DNA of 64,000 bases from the NCBI GenBank assembly GCA_027485165.1, contig JAIXRN010000101.1, positions 149,526-213,525 on the forward strand, written 5' to 3'. Under the pieces are notes generated by a model. That model had not been told where the DNA came from, made no database searches, and worked only from the letters and a program-made list of their open reading frames with translations. Shown piece after piece: positions 1 through 8,141 of the stretch (the first letter of the stretch is position 1; each line of letters starts with the position of its first letter). Position numbers and translations under genes: made by a program. This stretch comes from Rubrivivax sp. (lineage in GTDB: Bacteria; Pseudomonadota; Gammaproteobacteria; Burkholderiales; Burkholderiaceae_C).

Positions 1-2
1 TC

Positions 3-1949
3 GCCACCCCCACCGTCGTCATCACCGGTAACCCGCTCGGCCGCAGCGCCTTGGCCCAGCCCGCCAGCGTGCTGTCGGGCGACGGCCTGGTGCTGCGCCG
101 CGCCAGCACGCTGGGCGAGACCCTGGACGGCCTGCCCGGCGTCGCCAGCACCTACTTCGGCCCGAACGCCAGCCGGCCCGTGGTGCGCGGCCTGGACGGC
201 GACCGCGTGCGCCTGCTGGACAACGGCGGCGTGTCCACCGACGCGTCCAACCTGAGCTTCGACCACGCCCTGGGCACCGACCCGCTGGTGGCCGAACGCC
301 TGGAAGTGCTGCGTGGCCCTACCGCCCTGCTGTACGGCGGCAATGCCACGGGCGGTGTGGTCAACAGCATTGACAACCGCATCCCGCGCGCGCCCGTGGC
401 CGGCTTCGGCGGCCGGGCCGAAGTGCGTGCCGGCGGTGCGGCGTCAGAGCGCGCCGGTGGCCTGGTGCTGGACGGCGGCAGCGGCAGCCTGGCCTGGCAT
501 GCCGACGCCTACGGCCGCAGCACCGACGACCTGCGCGTACCGCGCCATGTGCCGGTGGCCGAAGGCGAAGCCCTGGCCCCGACCGAGCGCGTGCGCAATT
601 CCGCCAGCCGCGACCATGGCGGCGCGGCGGGCGCCAGCTGGGTGGGCAGCCAGGGTTACCTGGGGTTGTCGGTCGACACGCTGCGCAAGCGCTATGGCGT
701 GACGTCGGAAGAAGACGTCAGCATCCGCATGGACCGCGACCGCGTCGCGCTGGCTGGCGAATGGCGCGCGCCGACCGGTTTGCTGCGTCAGGCCATGCTG
801 CGCGCCAGTCACACCGACTACCAGCACGTGGAATTCGAAGGCAGCGAGGTCGGCACCACCTTCAAAAGCAAGGGCCGGGAACTGCGGGCCGAGTTCCGCC
901 ACGCGCCGTGGGCGGGTGTGGAAGGCGTGTTCGGGCTGCAAGCCGAAAGCCTGGACTTTTCAGCCCTGGGCGCAGAAGCCTTCGTGCCCGGCACGCGCAC
1001 GCGCAGCCAGGCGGCCTTTGTGATTGAAGAATTCCGCGCAGGCCCGCTGGCGCTGACCGCCGGCGCCCGCATCGAACGGGCGTGTGTGGCGTCCGAAGGC
1101 GACCTGCCCGACGCTGAGGAACCCCGCTTCGGCGGCCCGCGCGAACGCCGTTTCACCCCCAAAAGCGCTTCACTGGCCGCCACCTGGCCGCTGGCCAGTG
1201 GCTGGCAGCTCAGCGCGAGCGCAGGACACACCGAACGCGCACCGGCGTACTACGAGTTGTATGCCGACGGCCTGCACATCGCCACCGCGGCCTACGAGCG
1301 CGGCGACCCCGACCTGCCCACCGAAAGCAGCCGCCACGTCGAAGCCGGCCTGGCCTGGAAGCAGGGCGCGCACCAACTGGCCGTGAACCTGTTCCAGACG
1401 CGCTTTTCGCGCTACATCGCGCTGGACGCCACTGGGGCCGTGGTGGAAGTGCCCGGCGAGGGCGCCGAAGACGCCCGCCAGGTGCCCGAGTACGCCTTCA
1501 GCGCGGTGCGCGCGCGGCTGCGCGGGGTGGAAGTCGACGGTCGCTTCCGGTTGGTCGAACGCCCCTGGGTGCTGGACGTCACCGGCGGCGTCGACCGGGT
1601 GCGGGGCAACAACCTGAGCAGCGGCGAACCCCTGCCGCGGCTGGCGCCGCTGCGCCTGCGCGCCGGGCTGGCCTGGCAGCGGGATGGCCTGAACGCCGCG
1701 CTGACGCTGCGCCACGCCGCCCGCCAGACGCGCGTGCCGGCCGTGGACCGCGCCACGGCCGGCCACACGCAGCTGGACCTGTCGGCCAGTGGCCGTCTGC
1801 CGGCCCTGGCACAGGGCGCGTTGTGGTTCGTGAAGCTGAACAACGCCACCAACGAACTGGCCTACAGCGCCAGCACCATCGAGACCTTGCGCGACCTGGT
1901 GCCGTTGCCTGGGCGGTCCCTGGCGGCGGGGGTGCAGCTGCGCTTTTAG
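3..1949 (+). CDS. TonB-dependent outer-membrane receptor, ZnuD-like (5' truncated by window edge)
   Basis: The frame is open from the first complete codon and has no convincing start, so the signal peptide and probably the first plug residues lie outside the window. The visible protein starts with VVITGNPLG, a TonB-box-like segment, followed by the plug (VVRGLDGDRVRLLDNGG; LEVLRGPTALLYGGNATGGVVN). The SFDHA...DPLVAERLEVLRGP run is characteristic of ZnuD-type receptors, which import zinc or heme across the outer membrane. The barrel follows and ends in an aromatic C-terminus (VQLRF), as expected for BAM-dependent insertion. Substrate is inferred from family resemblance only. It would depend on a TonB-ExbB-ExbD system, and one lies 15 kb downstream. 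It converges on pdxH with a gap of about 28 bases. Confidence 0.85.
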   Translation, partial: ATPTVVITGNPLGRSALAQPASVLSGDGLVLRRASTLGETLDGLPGVASTYFGPNASRPVVRGLDGDRVRLLDNGGVSTDASNLSFDHALGTDPLVAERLEVLRGPTALLYGGNATGGVVNSIDNRIPRAPVAGFGGRAEVRAGGAASERAGGLVLDGGSGSLAWHADAYGRSTDDLRVPRHVPVAEGEALAPTERVRNSASRDHGGAAGASWVGSQGYLGLSVDTLRKRYGVTSEEDVSIRMDRDRVALAGEWRAPTGLLRQAMLRASHTDYQHVEFEGSEVGTTFKSKGRELRAEFRHAPWAGVEGVFGLQAESLDFSALGAEAFVPGTRTRSQAAFVIEEFRAGPLALTAGARIERACVASEGDLPDAEEPRFGGPRERRFTPKSASLAATWPLASGWQLSASAGHTERAPAYYELYADGLHIATAAYERGDPDLPTESSRHVEAGLAWKQGAHQLAVNLFQTRFSRYIALDATGAVVEVPGEGAEDARQVPEYAFSAVRARLRGVEVDGRFRLVERPWVLDVTGGVDRVRGNNLSSGEPLPRLAPLRLRAGLAWQRDGLNAALTLRHAARQTRVPAVDRATAGHTQLDLSASGRLPALAQGALWFVKLNNATNELAYSASTIETLRDLVPLPGRSLAAGVQLRF

Positions 1950-1977
1950 TGTGCGCCAAGGGCGGCGGCGTGCTGGC

Positions 1978-2625
1978 TCAGGGCGCCAGCCGTTCGCGCA
2001 GCCAGGCGCCTTCGTGCAGCCGGTAGCTCAGCCGGTCGTGCAGGCGGCTCTTGCGGCCTTGCCAGAATTCCCAGCGGTCGGGCTGCAGGCGGTAACCGCC
2101 CCAGTGCGGGGGCCGCGGCGGGTTCAACAGGTGGCGCGCAGCTGCCTGGGCCGCGGCCGTCACCAGCACGCTGCGCGAGGGGATGACCTGGCTTTGCGGG
2201 CTGGCCCAGGCGCCCAGGCGCGAATCCAGCGGGCGGCTGGCGTAATAGGCGTCGGATTCCTCGTCGGCGATCTTGTCCACCCGGCCCTCGATGCGGACCA
2301 CCCGCTCCAGTTCCACCCAGTGGAACTGCAGTGCCGCCCAGGGCTGTGCGGCCAGTTCCTGGCCCTTGCGGCTGAGGTAGTTCGTGTACCAGACCAGGCC
2401 GCGGGCGTCGAAGCCCTTGACCAGCACCACGCGCGTGGAAGGCCGGCCGTCGGCACTCACGGTGGCCAGGGTCATGGCGTTGGGTTCGGGCAGTTCGGCC
2501 TTCAGCGCCTGGTCGAACCAGGTGCTGAACTGCTGCAGCGGGTCGGCGGCGCTGGCGGCTTCGTCCAGCTCGTCGCGTTCGTAGCTTTTGCGCAGGGCGG
2601 CCACGTCATGGGGGGCAGATGTCAT
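1978..2625 (-). CDS. pdxH: Pyridoxamine 5'-phosphate oxidase
   Basis: This is a 215-residue FMN enzyme that oxidises pyridoxamine or pyridoxine 5'-phosphate to pyridoxal 5'-phosphate with O2, the last step of vitamin B6 synthesis and salvage. Length is typical. Visible signatures are the FMN-binding stretch STRVVLVKGFD (about residues 63-73), YTNYLSRKG (80-88) and the C-terminal family signature WEFWQGRKSRLHDR (near 187-200). The ATG at 2623-2625 opens MTSAPHDVAALRKSY, a normal start for the family. It is monocistronic as far as visible, converging with the receptor gene to its left. Confidence 0.97.
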   Translation of the reverse strand: MTSAPHDVAALRKSYERDELDEAASAADPLQQFSTWFDQALKAELPEPNAMTLATVSADGRPSTRVVLVKGFDARGLVWYTNYLSRKGQELAAQPWAALQFHWVELERVVRIEGRVDKIADEESDAYYASRPLDSRLGAWASPQSQVIPSRSVLVTAAAQAAARHLLNPPRPPHWGGYRLQPDRWEFWQGRKSRLHDRLSYRLHEGAWLRERLAP

Positions 2626-2783
2626 CCAGCCAGTATAGGAAGCCCGGCCCCGGGCTGCCCCTTAGGTGCTAGGCCGTAAGTGATGGCCCCAGTACCTGAT
2701 CCGGGGCATCGCCCGCATCCTCCCGTATCGGTTTCGCTGCGCTGCAGCAAAACAATTGCTTACACGCAGTCCACAGGTCCTGC

Positions 2784-3440
2784 ATGCGCTTTCGCCCCAC
2801 CATCGTCGTGCTTGCTGCCGGCCCCGGCCGCCGATTCGGCGGCGACAGCCACAAGCTGGTGCAGCGCTTCGGTGCGTCCACGGTGCTGGGCAGTACCCTG
2901 CGCAACGCGGTCGAAAGCCAGCTGCCGGTGGTGGTGGTGACGACCGCGGCGCTGGCGCCGCTGGCCGGGCGGCAGCTAGCCGGACGTGACGTGGTGGTGG
3001 TCACCGACGAACAGGCCGCGCGCGGCATCGGTCACAGCATTTCCTGCGGGGTGGGTGAACGCTCGGGGGCGCCGGGCTGGATCCTGCTGCCTGCTGACAT
3101 GCCCCTGGTACGCCCTGGCACGCTGCTGGCGGTGGCGCGGGCGCTGGAACAGTCTCCGGTGGCCTATGCCCAGCACCGCGGGCGGCGCGGGCAGCCTGTG
3201 GGCTTTTCGTCCGAGCTCTATTCAGAGCTGCTGATGCTGACGGGCGACGACGGTGCCCGCCGCGTGGCCTTGCGCTACCCGGCCCACGGCGCCGAAGTCG
3301 ACGACCCGGGCGTGCTGCTGGACATCGACACCCCAGCCGACCTGGCGCGCCTGCGCGACCTGGTGAACCCCGACGCCCCGCTGCCGCCGGTGGTAGCGCA
3401 GGCCGGCCTGGCGCCTGGCGGGGTGACCATCAAGCCCTGA
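2784..3440 (+). CDS. MobA/MocA-like nucleotidyltransferase
   Basis: The 218-residue protein opens with VVLAAGPGRRFGGDSHKLV, the glycine-rich nucleotide-binding loop of the NTP-transferase (MobA/MocA/GT-A) fold. LLPADMPLVRPGTL (about 104-117) matches the metal-binding P-A-D-M-P motif of this family, and QHRGRRGQPVGFSSELY fits the substrate loop. MocA enzymes attach CMP to molybdopterin, but relatives activate other substrates. With no molybdenum genes beside it, the substrate cannot be fixed. A purine/xanthine-dehydrogenase maturation role is one possibility. Its stop codon lies inside the first unit of an 8-bp tandem repeat. Confidence 0.8.
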   Translation: MRFRPTIVVLAAGPGRRFGGDSHKLVQRFGASTVLGSTLRNAVESQLPVVVVTTAALAPLAGRQLAGRDVVVVTDEQAARGIGHSISCGVGERSGAPGWILLPADMPLVRPGTLLAVARALEQSPVAYAQHRGRRGQPVGFSSELYSELLMLTGDDGARRVALRYPAHGAEVDDPGVLLDIDTPADLARLRDLVNPDAPLPPVVAQAGLAPGGVTIKP

Positions 3441-3488
3441 AGCCCTGAAGCCCTGAAGCCCTGAAGCGCTGAGGCGCTGAGGCGCTGA
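3433..3488. repeat. Octamer tandem repeat across a stop codon
   Basis: Seven contiguous 8-bp units: four copies of AGCCCTGA, one AGCGCTGA and two GGCGCTGA. The first unit contains the TGA stop of the nucleotidyltransferase gene. Because each unit carries TGA and 8 is not a multiple of 3, the array puts stops in all three forward frames. This fits replication slippage in a short intergenic space. Confidence 0.9.
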
Positions 3489-3504
3489 GCCCTGCGCTTT
3501 CAGG

Positions 3505-4137
3505 CTAGCCCGCCAGCAGCCCGTGCGCCTGCGCCAGGCGCATCAGCCGTTCGATCTCGCGGTCGTGCAGGCCCTGGCCGCGCAGGGCTGCGGCCGTGCT
3601 GGCCAGGTAGTCCAGCGTGCTGCCATAACGGCCGCGGGCGTGGCGCAGGATGTGCAGCATCTGCTCGTCCGGCAGCCGGCCCAGGCAGCTTTCGCTGCGG
3701 CGGCTGAGCGTGAAGGCCAGCGCCGTCACCGGGCCCTGTGGCGTGCTGCAGGGCAGCAGGCGCGGGTCGTAGACACCGGTGGGCATCTCGCGCGCCCACA
3801 GCTGCTCGATCTCGGATTCCGCCGTTTCCGCCCGCAGCCGGTAGACCACGCCGCGGCAGGCGCCGCCGGGCAGCAGTGCAAACACCAGCCCCGGCTGCTG
3901 CGGCGTGCCGCGGTGGATGCGCGAGCGCATGCGCAGCGCCCGGTGCCAGCCGCGCACCAGGGCAGGGCGGTGTTCGGCGGCGTCGAATTCCGGGCGCCAG
4001 ATCAGGGACGCGTAGGCAAACACCCAGCGGTCGCGGCTGCTGGCCCACAGCGGGTGTTGGCGCAGTTGCTGCAAAGCCTGCTGCGGGCACTTCACAACCA
4101 GCTGCGGGTCGATGGCCGGGAAGCTGGCAGTCGTCAT
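3505..4137 (-). CDS. ChaC-like gamma-glutamylcyclotransferase
   Basis: The protein (210 residues from ATG 4135-4137) carries VFAYASLIWRPEF, the substrate-binding YGSLIW-type motif of the ChaC/GCG family, followed by RALMRSR-type and CRGVVYRL segments usual for the fold. ChaC-type enzymes act in the cytoplasm and release 5-oxoproline and Cys-Gly from glutathione. The start is uncertain: an in-frame ATG at 4168-4170 would add 11 residues (MACCMLMLRPV) that do not resemble the family, so the inner start was preferred. It diverges from edd across about 146 bases that hold the edd promoter. Confidence 0.85.
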   Translation of the reverse strand: MTTASFPAIDPQLVVKCPQQALQQLRQHPLWASSRDRWVFAYASLIWRPEFDAAEHRPALVRGWHRALRMRSRIHRGTPQQPGLVFALLPGGACRGVVYRLRAETAESEIEQLWAREMPTGVYDPRLLPCSTPQGPVTALAFTLSRRSESCLGRLPDEQMLHILRHARGRYGSTLDYLASTAAALRGQGLHDREIERLMRLAQAHGLLAG

Positions 4138-4196
4138 CACAGGTCGCAACATGAGCATGCAGCATGCCATGGCCGCTGGAAGCGAAGTGCGCCAAA

Positions 4197-4241
4197 TTGA
4201 CCATGTAACTGGGTTTCAAGATAATCGGCATCCGGGTTACA
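4197..4241 (+). promoter_or_regulatory. Sigma-70-like promoter with overlapping inverted repeat, upstream of edd
   Basis: TTGACC (4197-4202) and GATAAT (4220-4225) are separated by exactly 17 bases, a strong sigma-70 layout for this GC-rich DNA. TGTAAC (4204-4209) and its reverse complement GTTACA (4236-4241) flank the -10 hexamer. The first lies in the spacer and the second near the expected transcription start. An inverted pair straddling the -10 is a usual arrangement for a repressor. Entner-Doudoroff genes are often controlled by HexR or GntR-type repressors, but which protein binds here is not visible. Confidence 0.6.
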
Positions 4242-4283
4242 CACCGGGTCCGACCCACGAAACTCGCCTCACGAAGGGCCGCC

Positions 4284-6101
4284 ATGACACCCGTGCTCGC
4301 TGAAGTCACCGCCCGCATCCGCGAACGCAGCGCCCCCAGCCGCCAGGCCTACCTGGCGCGCGTGGCGCGGCTCGCACAGCGCCCGCCGGGCAGCGACCGC
4401 ATGGGCTGCGCCAACGTCGCCCATGCCTTTGCCGCGCTGCCGGGGCAGGACAAGTTTCGCGTGGTGGCCGAGAAGGCGCCGCACATCGGCATCGTCACGG
4501 CCTACAACGACATGCTGTCGGCCCACCAGCCCTACGAAAGCTACCCGGCGCTGATCCGCGACGAAGCGCGCCGCCTGGGCGCCACGGTGCAGGTGGCCGG
4601 CGGCGTGCCGGCGATGTGCGACGGCGTCACGCAAGGCCTGCCCGGCATGGAGCTGAGCCTCTTCAGCCGCGACACCATCGCCATGGCCACGGCCATCGCG
4701 CTGACGCACGACGTGTTCGATGCCGCGCTGCTGCTGGGCGTGTGCGACAAGATCGTGCCCGGGCTGCTGATCGGCGCGCTGCACTTCGGCCATCTGCCCT
4801 GCGTGTTCGTGCCCGCCGGCCCCATGAGCAGCGGCCTGAGCAACAACGACAAGGCCAAGGTACGCGAACAGGCCGCCCAGGGCCTGGTGGGCCGCGACGA
4901 GCTGCTGCGCGCCGAAAGCGCGGCCTACCACGGCCCCGGCACCTGCACCTTCTACGGCACCGCCAACAGCAACCAGATGCTGCTGGAAGCCATGGGCCTG
5001 CACGTGCCCGGAACGGCCTTCGTGCACCCGCACGCCCAGCTGCGCGAGGCGCTGACGCGGCAATCGGTGGCCACGGTGCTGGGCATCACGCGGCACGGGC
5101 CACGCTTCACGCCCATCGGCGAATTGGTCGATGAACGCGTGATCGTCAACGCCATGGTGGCCCTGCTGGCCACCGGCGGCAGCACCAACCACCTGATCCA
5201 CTGGGTGGCGGTGGCGCGGGCCGCTGGGATCTTGATTGACTGGACCGACTTCGCCGACCTGTCGGCCGGCGTGCCGCTGCTGGCCCGCGTCTACCCCAAC
5301 GGCAGCGCCGACGTGAACCAGTTCCAGGCGGCCGGCGGCCCGGGCTTCGTGCTGCGCGAGCTGCTGGACAGCGGCTGCCTGCACGCCGACGTGGCCACTG
5401 TTGACGCAGCCGGGCTGCGTGCCTACACCCAGGTGCCCGCGCTGGAAGGCAGCGCCCTGCGCTGGCAGCCCGTGGCCGCCGAGCCGGGTGACAGCAGCAT
5501 CGTGCGGCCGGCCAGCCAGCCCTTTTCAGCCACGGGCGGCCTGCGCCTGCTGCAAGGCAACCTGGGCCGCGCCGTCATCAAGACATCGGCCGTGCCCGAA
5601 GACCGTCACATCATCGAAGCGCCGGCCCGCGTGTTCGAAACCCAGGAAGCCCTGCAGCAGGCCTTCAAGGCCGGCGAACTGGAGCGCGACTTTGTGGCCG
5701 TGGTGCGCTTCCAGGGCCCGCACGCCAACGGCATGCCCGAACTGCACAAGCTGACGCCACCGCTGGCCGTGCTGCAAGGCAAGGGCTTTCGCGTGGCACT
5801 CGTGACCGACGGCCGCATGAGCGGCGCCAGCGGCAAGGTGCCCGCTGCCATCCACGCCAGCCCCGAGGCCCTGGCCGGCGGCCCGCTGGCGCGCGTGCGC
5901 GACGGTGACCTCATCCGGCTGGACGCCGTGGCCGGCACGCTGAACGCGCTGGTCGACCCGGCCGAATGGGCCGCCCGGCCCGTGGCGACGTTGGACTCGG
6001 CCCAGGCCGAAGTCAACGCCCACGACCTGGGGCGCGAACTCTTTGGCGGCATGCGCCGCAATGTGAAGAGTGCTGAGGAAGGCGCTGTCACCTGGCTGTA
6101 A
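4284..6101 (+). CDS. edd: Phosphogluconate dehydratase (Entner-Doudoroff)
   Basis: The 605-residue cytoplasmic IlvD/Edd-family enzyme dehydrates 6-phosphogluconate to 2-keto-3-deoxy-6-phosphogluconate. Length matches the family. Motifs include GIVTAYNDMLSAHQPYESYP near the N-terminus, GGVPAMCDGVTQG, CDKIVPGLL, GTCTFYGTANSNQ and VTDGRMSGASGKVPAAIH near the C-terminus. Cysteines in the CDGVTQ, CDKIVP and GTCTFYG segments are in the positions used for the Fe-S cluster. It lies 103 bases upstream of eda, so the two consecutive pathway enzymes are probably one operon under the promoter at 4197-4225. Confidence 0.97.
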   Translation: MTPVLAEVTARIRERSAPSRQAYLARVARLAQRPPGSDRMGCANVAHAFAALPGQDKFRVVAEKAPHIGIVTAYNDMLSAHQPYESYPALIRDEARRLGATVQVAGGVPAMCDGVTQGLPGMELSLFSRDTIAMATAIALTHDVFDAALLLGVCDKIVPGLLIGALHFGHLPCVFVPAGPMSSGLSNNDKAKVREQAAQGLVGRDELLRAESAAYHGPGTCTFYGTANSNQMLLEAMGLHVPGTAFVHPHAQLREALTRQSVATVLGITRHGPRFTPIGELVDERVIVNAMVALLATGGSTNHLIHWVAVARAAGILIDWTDFADLSAGVPLLARVYPNGSADVNQFQAAGGPGFVLRELLDSGCLHADVATVDAAGLRAYTQVPALEGSALRWQPVAAEPGDSSIVRPASQPFSATGGLRLLQGNLGRAVIKTSAVPEDRHIIEAPARVFETQEALQQAFKAGELERDFVAVVRFQGPHANGMPELHKLTPPLAVLQGKGFRVALVTDGRMSGASGKVPAAIHASPEALAGGPLARVRDGDLIRLDAVAGTLNALVDPAEWAARPVATLDSAQAEVNAHDLGRELFGGMRRNVKSAEEGAVTWL

Positions 6102-6204
6102 GCGGCTGGTCGTTGATCCGCCGCGCGTCTACTGCTGCACTTCCATCCTTGTTTCTGTTCTTGTCCTTGACCTGCCGCCGCCCGCCCCGCCAAGAAAGCC
6201 CACC

Positions 6205-6846
6205 ATGAGCCAACTGCCCCCGATGAACCCGCTGGAACTGGCCCGCCACGGCCCTGTCATTCCCGTCATCGTGCTGCAGCGCGTGGCCGACGCCGTGCCC
6301 CTGGCCCGCGCCCTGGTGGCTGGCGGTGTGCGCGTGCTGGAAGTGACGCTGCGCACACCAGTGGCGCTGGACTGCATGGCCGCCATCGCACGTGAAGTGC
6401 CAGAGGCCATCGTGGGTGCCGGCACCCTGCGTTCGGTGGCCGACGTCGAGGCCGCGAAAGACGCCGGCTGCCGCTTCGGTGTCAGCCCGGGCTGGGTGGC
6501 CGACATCGGCCATGCCTGCCGCAACATCGGTCTGCCCCTGCTGCCCGGCGTGGCCACGGCCAGCGAAGTGATGGCGGCCAATGCGGCAGGCTATGACTTC
6601 CTGAAGTTCTTTCCGGCCACGGCTGCCGGCGGCATCCCGATGCTCAAGGCTCTGGCCGGGCCCTTCCCCGACGTGGTGTTCTGCCCCACGGGCGGCATCA
6701 GCGTGGACACCGCGCCGCAGTTCCTGGCCCTGCCCAACGTGAAGGTGTGCGGCGGTTCCTGGCTGACACCGCAGGACGCGGTGGACGCCGGCGACTGGGG
6801 GCGCATCACGGCCTTGGCCCGCGCCGCCAGCGCCTTGCGCGCCTGA
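6205..6846 (+). CDS. eda: KDPG aldolase (2-keto-3-deoxy-6-phosphogluconate aldolase)
   Basis: The 213-residue class I aldolase splits KDPG into pyruvate and glyceraldehyde 3-phosphate. The catalytic Glu lies in VLEVTLRT, the Schiff-base Lys in DFLKFFPAT and the phosphate-binding glycines in CPTGGIS. The frame is open upstream to 6070, but the ATG at 6205 gives MSQLPPMNPLELARHGPVIPV, which matches the family start. A longer start would add 45 residues of unlikely composition. It follows edd directly. Phosphofructokinase genes are not in view. Confidence 0.97.
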   Translation: MSQLPPMNPLELARHGPVIPVIVLQRVADAVPLARALVAGGVRVLEVTLRTPVALDCMAAIAREVPEAIVGAGTLRSVADVEAAKDAGCRFGVSPGWVADIGHACRNIGLPLLPGVATASEVMAANAAGYDFLKFFPATAAGGIPMLKALAGPFPDVVFCPTGGISVDTAPQFLALPNVKVCGGSWLTPQDAVDAGDWGRITALARAASALRA

Positions 6847-6867
6847 ACCCAGCGCCCGCGCGGCGCT

Positions 6868-7503
6868 TCAGCCCTTGGCCGCGCTGTCCTGCATGCGCTG
6901 CGCCGTGGCCTGCGCTGCAGCGTCGCCCTGGCTCAGCCCGTCCAGCACGCCTTGCCGGTCGGCAGCGGACCGGTTCTGGCTGAGCTTCCATTTGCCCACC
7001 AGCCGTTCGACCGGAATTTCGATGCCCACGATGGCCCGCAGCATGGCCTGCACATAAGCGGGCGGCGCATCGGCCACCGCCCAGGGCGCAGGGCGCGGGG
7101 CTTCGAAGTGGTCGGTCAGCCGTGCGACCAGGGCATGCAGCCAGGGTGCTTGCTCCACCACGCGCAGCGGGCCGTGGGCATGCACGACGGCGTAATTCCA
7201 GGTCGGCACCACCTGGTGCGTGGTGGTCTTGCTGGGGTACCAGCTGGGGCTGATGTAGGCGGTTTCGCCGCGGAACACGGCCAGTACGGGCTGGCCGGCG
7301 CAACGTTGCCACAGCGGGTTGGCGCGCGCGACGTGGCCGCGCAGGGTGCCATGGGGCCCTGCCGTGGCGTCGTATTCCAGCGGCAGGTGGTCGGCCGTCG
7401 GACCGTCGGTACTGACGCTGACCAGGGCCGCCAGCGGGTGTGCGCGCATCAGCGCGGCCAGGGCAGCCGGGTCACGTTGTTCGAAATGGGCGGGCAGGTA
7501 CAT
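6868..7503 (-). CDS. PaiB-family FMN-binding protein
   Basis: The 211-residue protein has the PaiB/FMN-binding split-barrel pattern: MYLPAHFEQRDPAALAALMRAHPLAALVS at the start, DHLPLEYD, GHVARANPLW, AYISPSWYPSKTTTHQVVPTWNYAVVHAHG (about 87-116) and a C-terminal VGKWKLSQNRSAADR. PaiB was named as a negative regulator of sporulation and protease genes in Bacillus, and most proteobacterial members have no known target and may be flavin enzymes. The terminal lysine/arginine motif KWKLSQN is highly conserved. It lies 18 bases downstream of the thioesterase gene and may be co-transcribed with it. Confidence 0.88.
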   Translation of the reverse strand: MYLPAHFEQRDPAALAALMRAHPLAALVSVSTDGPTADHLPLEYDATAGPHGTLRGHVARANPLWQRCAGQPVLAVFRGETAYISPSWYPSKTTTHQVVPTWNYAVVHAHGPLRVVEQAPWLHALVARLTDHFEAPRPAPWAVADAPPAYVQAMLRAIVGIEIPVERLVGKWKLSQNRSAADRQGVLDGLSQGDAAAQATAQRMQDSAAKG

Positions 7504-7521
7504 CGGGCCAGCATAAGGGCA

Positions 7522-8079
7522 TCAGCCCGGCTGGCGGGGGCGCGGTTCGAACACCAGGCAGGTGGTCGAGCCGTGGGCGTAGAGCCGGCCGTCAGGCCCC
7601 AGCAGGCGCGCGTCGGCAGTGGCGGTCTGCCCACCGACATGGATGACACGGCCTTCGGCGCGCACGCGCTGCACCTGCGGCGTCAGGGCGCGCACGATGT
7701 TCAGCTTCAGTTCCAGGGTGGTGTAGGCCTTGCCGGCCGGCAGGGCGGTCTGCACGGCGCAGCCCAGCGCGGAATCGAGTAGGGTGGCGTACCAGCCGCC
7801 GTGCACGCCGCCCATCGGGTTCAGATGCCCGGGCCCGGGCGTACCCTGGAAAACGGCACGGCCGTGTTCCACCTCGATGACCAGGAAGTCCAGCGTGCGC
7901 GCCATGCTGGGCGCACCCAGACGGCCTTCGATCAGTGCCTGCATGACTTCCAGGCCCGACAGGCCCGTGACGTCCACCCGCCCTGCAGGGTTCTGGGCTG
8001 TGTTGTGCTGGCGCTGGCGTACAGCAGCTTCGTCGGCCAGCCACTGTGCCAACACCGTGTCGGTACCGGATGCGCTCAT
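7522..8079 (-). CDS. PaaI-type hotdog-fold thioesterase
   Basis: The protein (185 residues from ATG 8077-8079) shows the hotdog thioesterase core: HLNPMGGVHGGWYATLLDSALGCAV, the G-G-x-H-G-G active-site region, then AYTTLELKLNIVRAL and GRVIHVGGQTATADARLLGPDGRLYAHGSTTCLVF. PaaI-type enzymes hydrolyse acyl-CoA esters in the cytoplasm. The substrate is not evident. An open frame extends to 8184, but residues before MSASGTD look non-coding and would run through the palindrome shared with the divergent marR-like gene, so the inner ATG was chosen. Confidence 0.85.
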   Translation of the reverse strand: MSASGTDTVLAQWLADEAAVRQRQHNTAQNPAGRVDVTGLSGLEVMQALIEGRLGAPSMARTLDFLVIEVEHGRAVFQGTPGPGHLNPMGGVHGGWYATLLDSALGCAVQTALPAGKAYTTLELKLNIVRALTPQVQRVRAEGRVIHVGGQTATADARLLGPDGRLYAHGSTTCLVFEPRPRQPG

Positions 8080-8105
8080 CTCAAAGCCGCGCAGCGGCGG
8101 TTTAG

Positions 8106-8117
8106 TTGCATATGCAA
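8106..8117. promoter_or_regulatory. Perfect 12-bp palindrome, candidate MarR operator
   Basis: TTGCATATGCAA is a perfect inverted repeat in the 62-base gap between the divergent thioesterase and MarR-family genes. It is AT-rich against a very GC-rich background. MarR-family dimers usually bind short palindromes of this type and repress both themselves and the neighbouring gene, so this is the natural operator candidate. Confidence 0.6.
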
Positions 8118-8141
8118 GCATCCTAGGCCACACTGCTGGCC

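Noticed and set aside
3433..3488. CRISPR array
   Set aside because: Units are 8 bp with no spacers and no cas genes nearby.
4269..5384. 371-codon open frame antisense to edd
   Set aside because: Residues are His/Gln/Arg-rich with no family pattern, and edd itself matches a known enzyme over its whole length.
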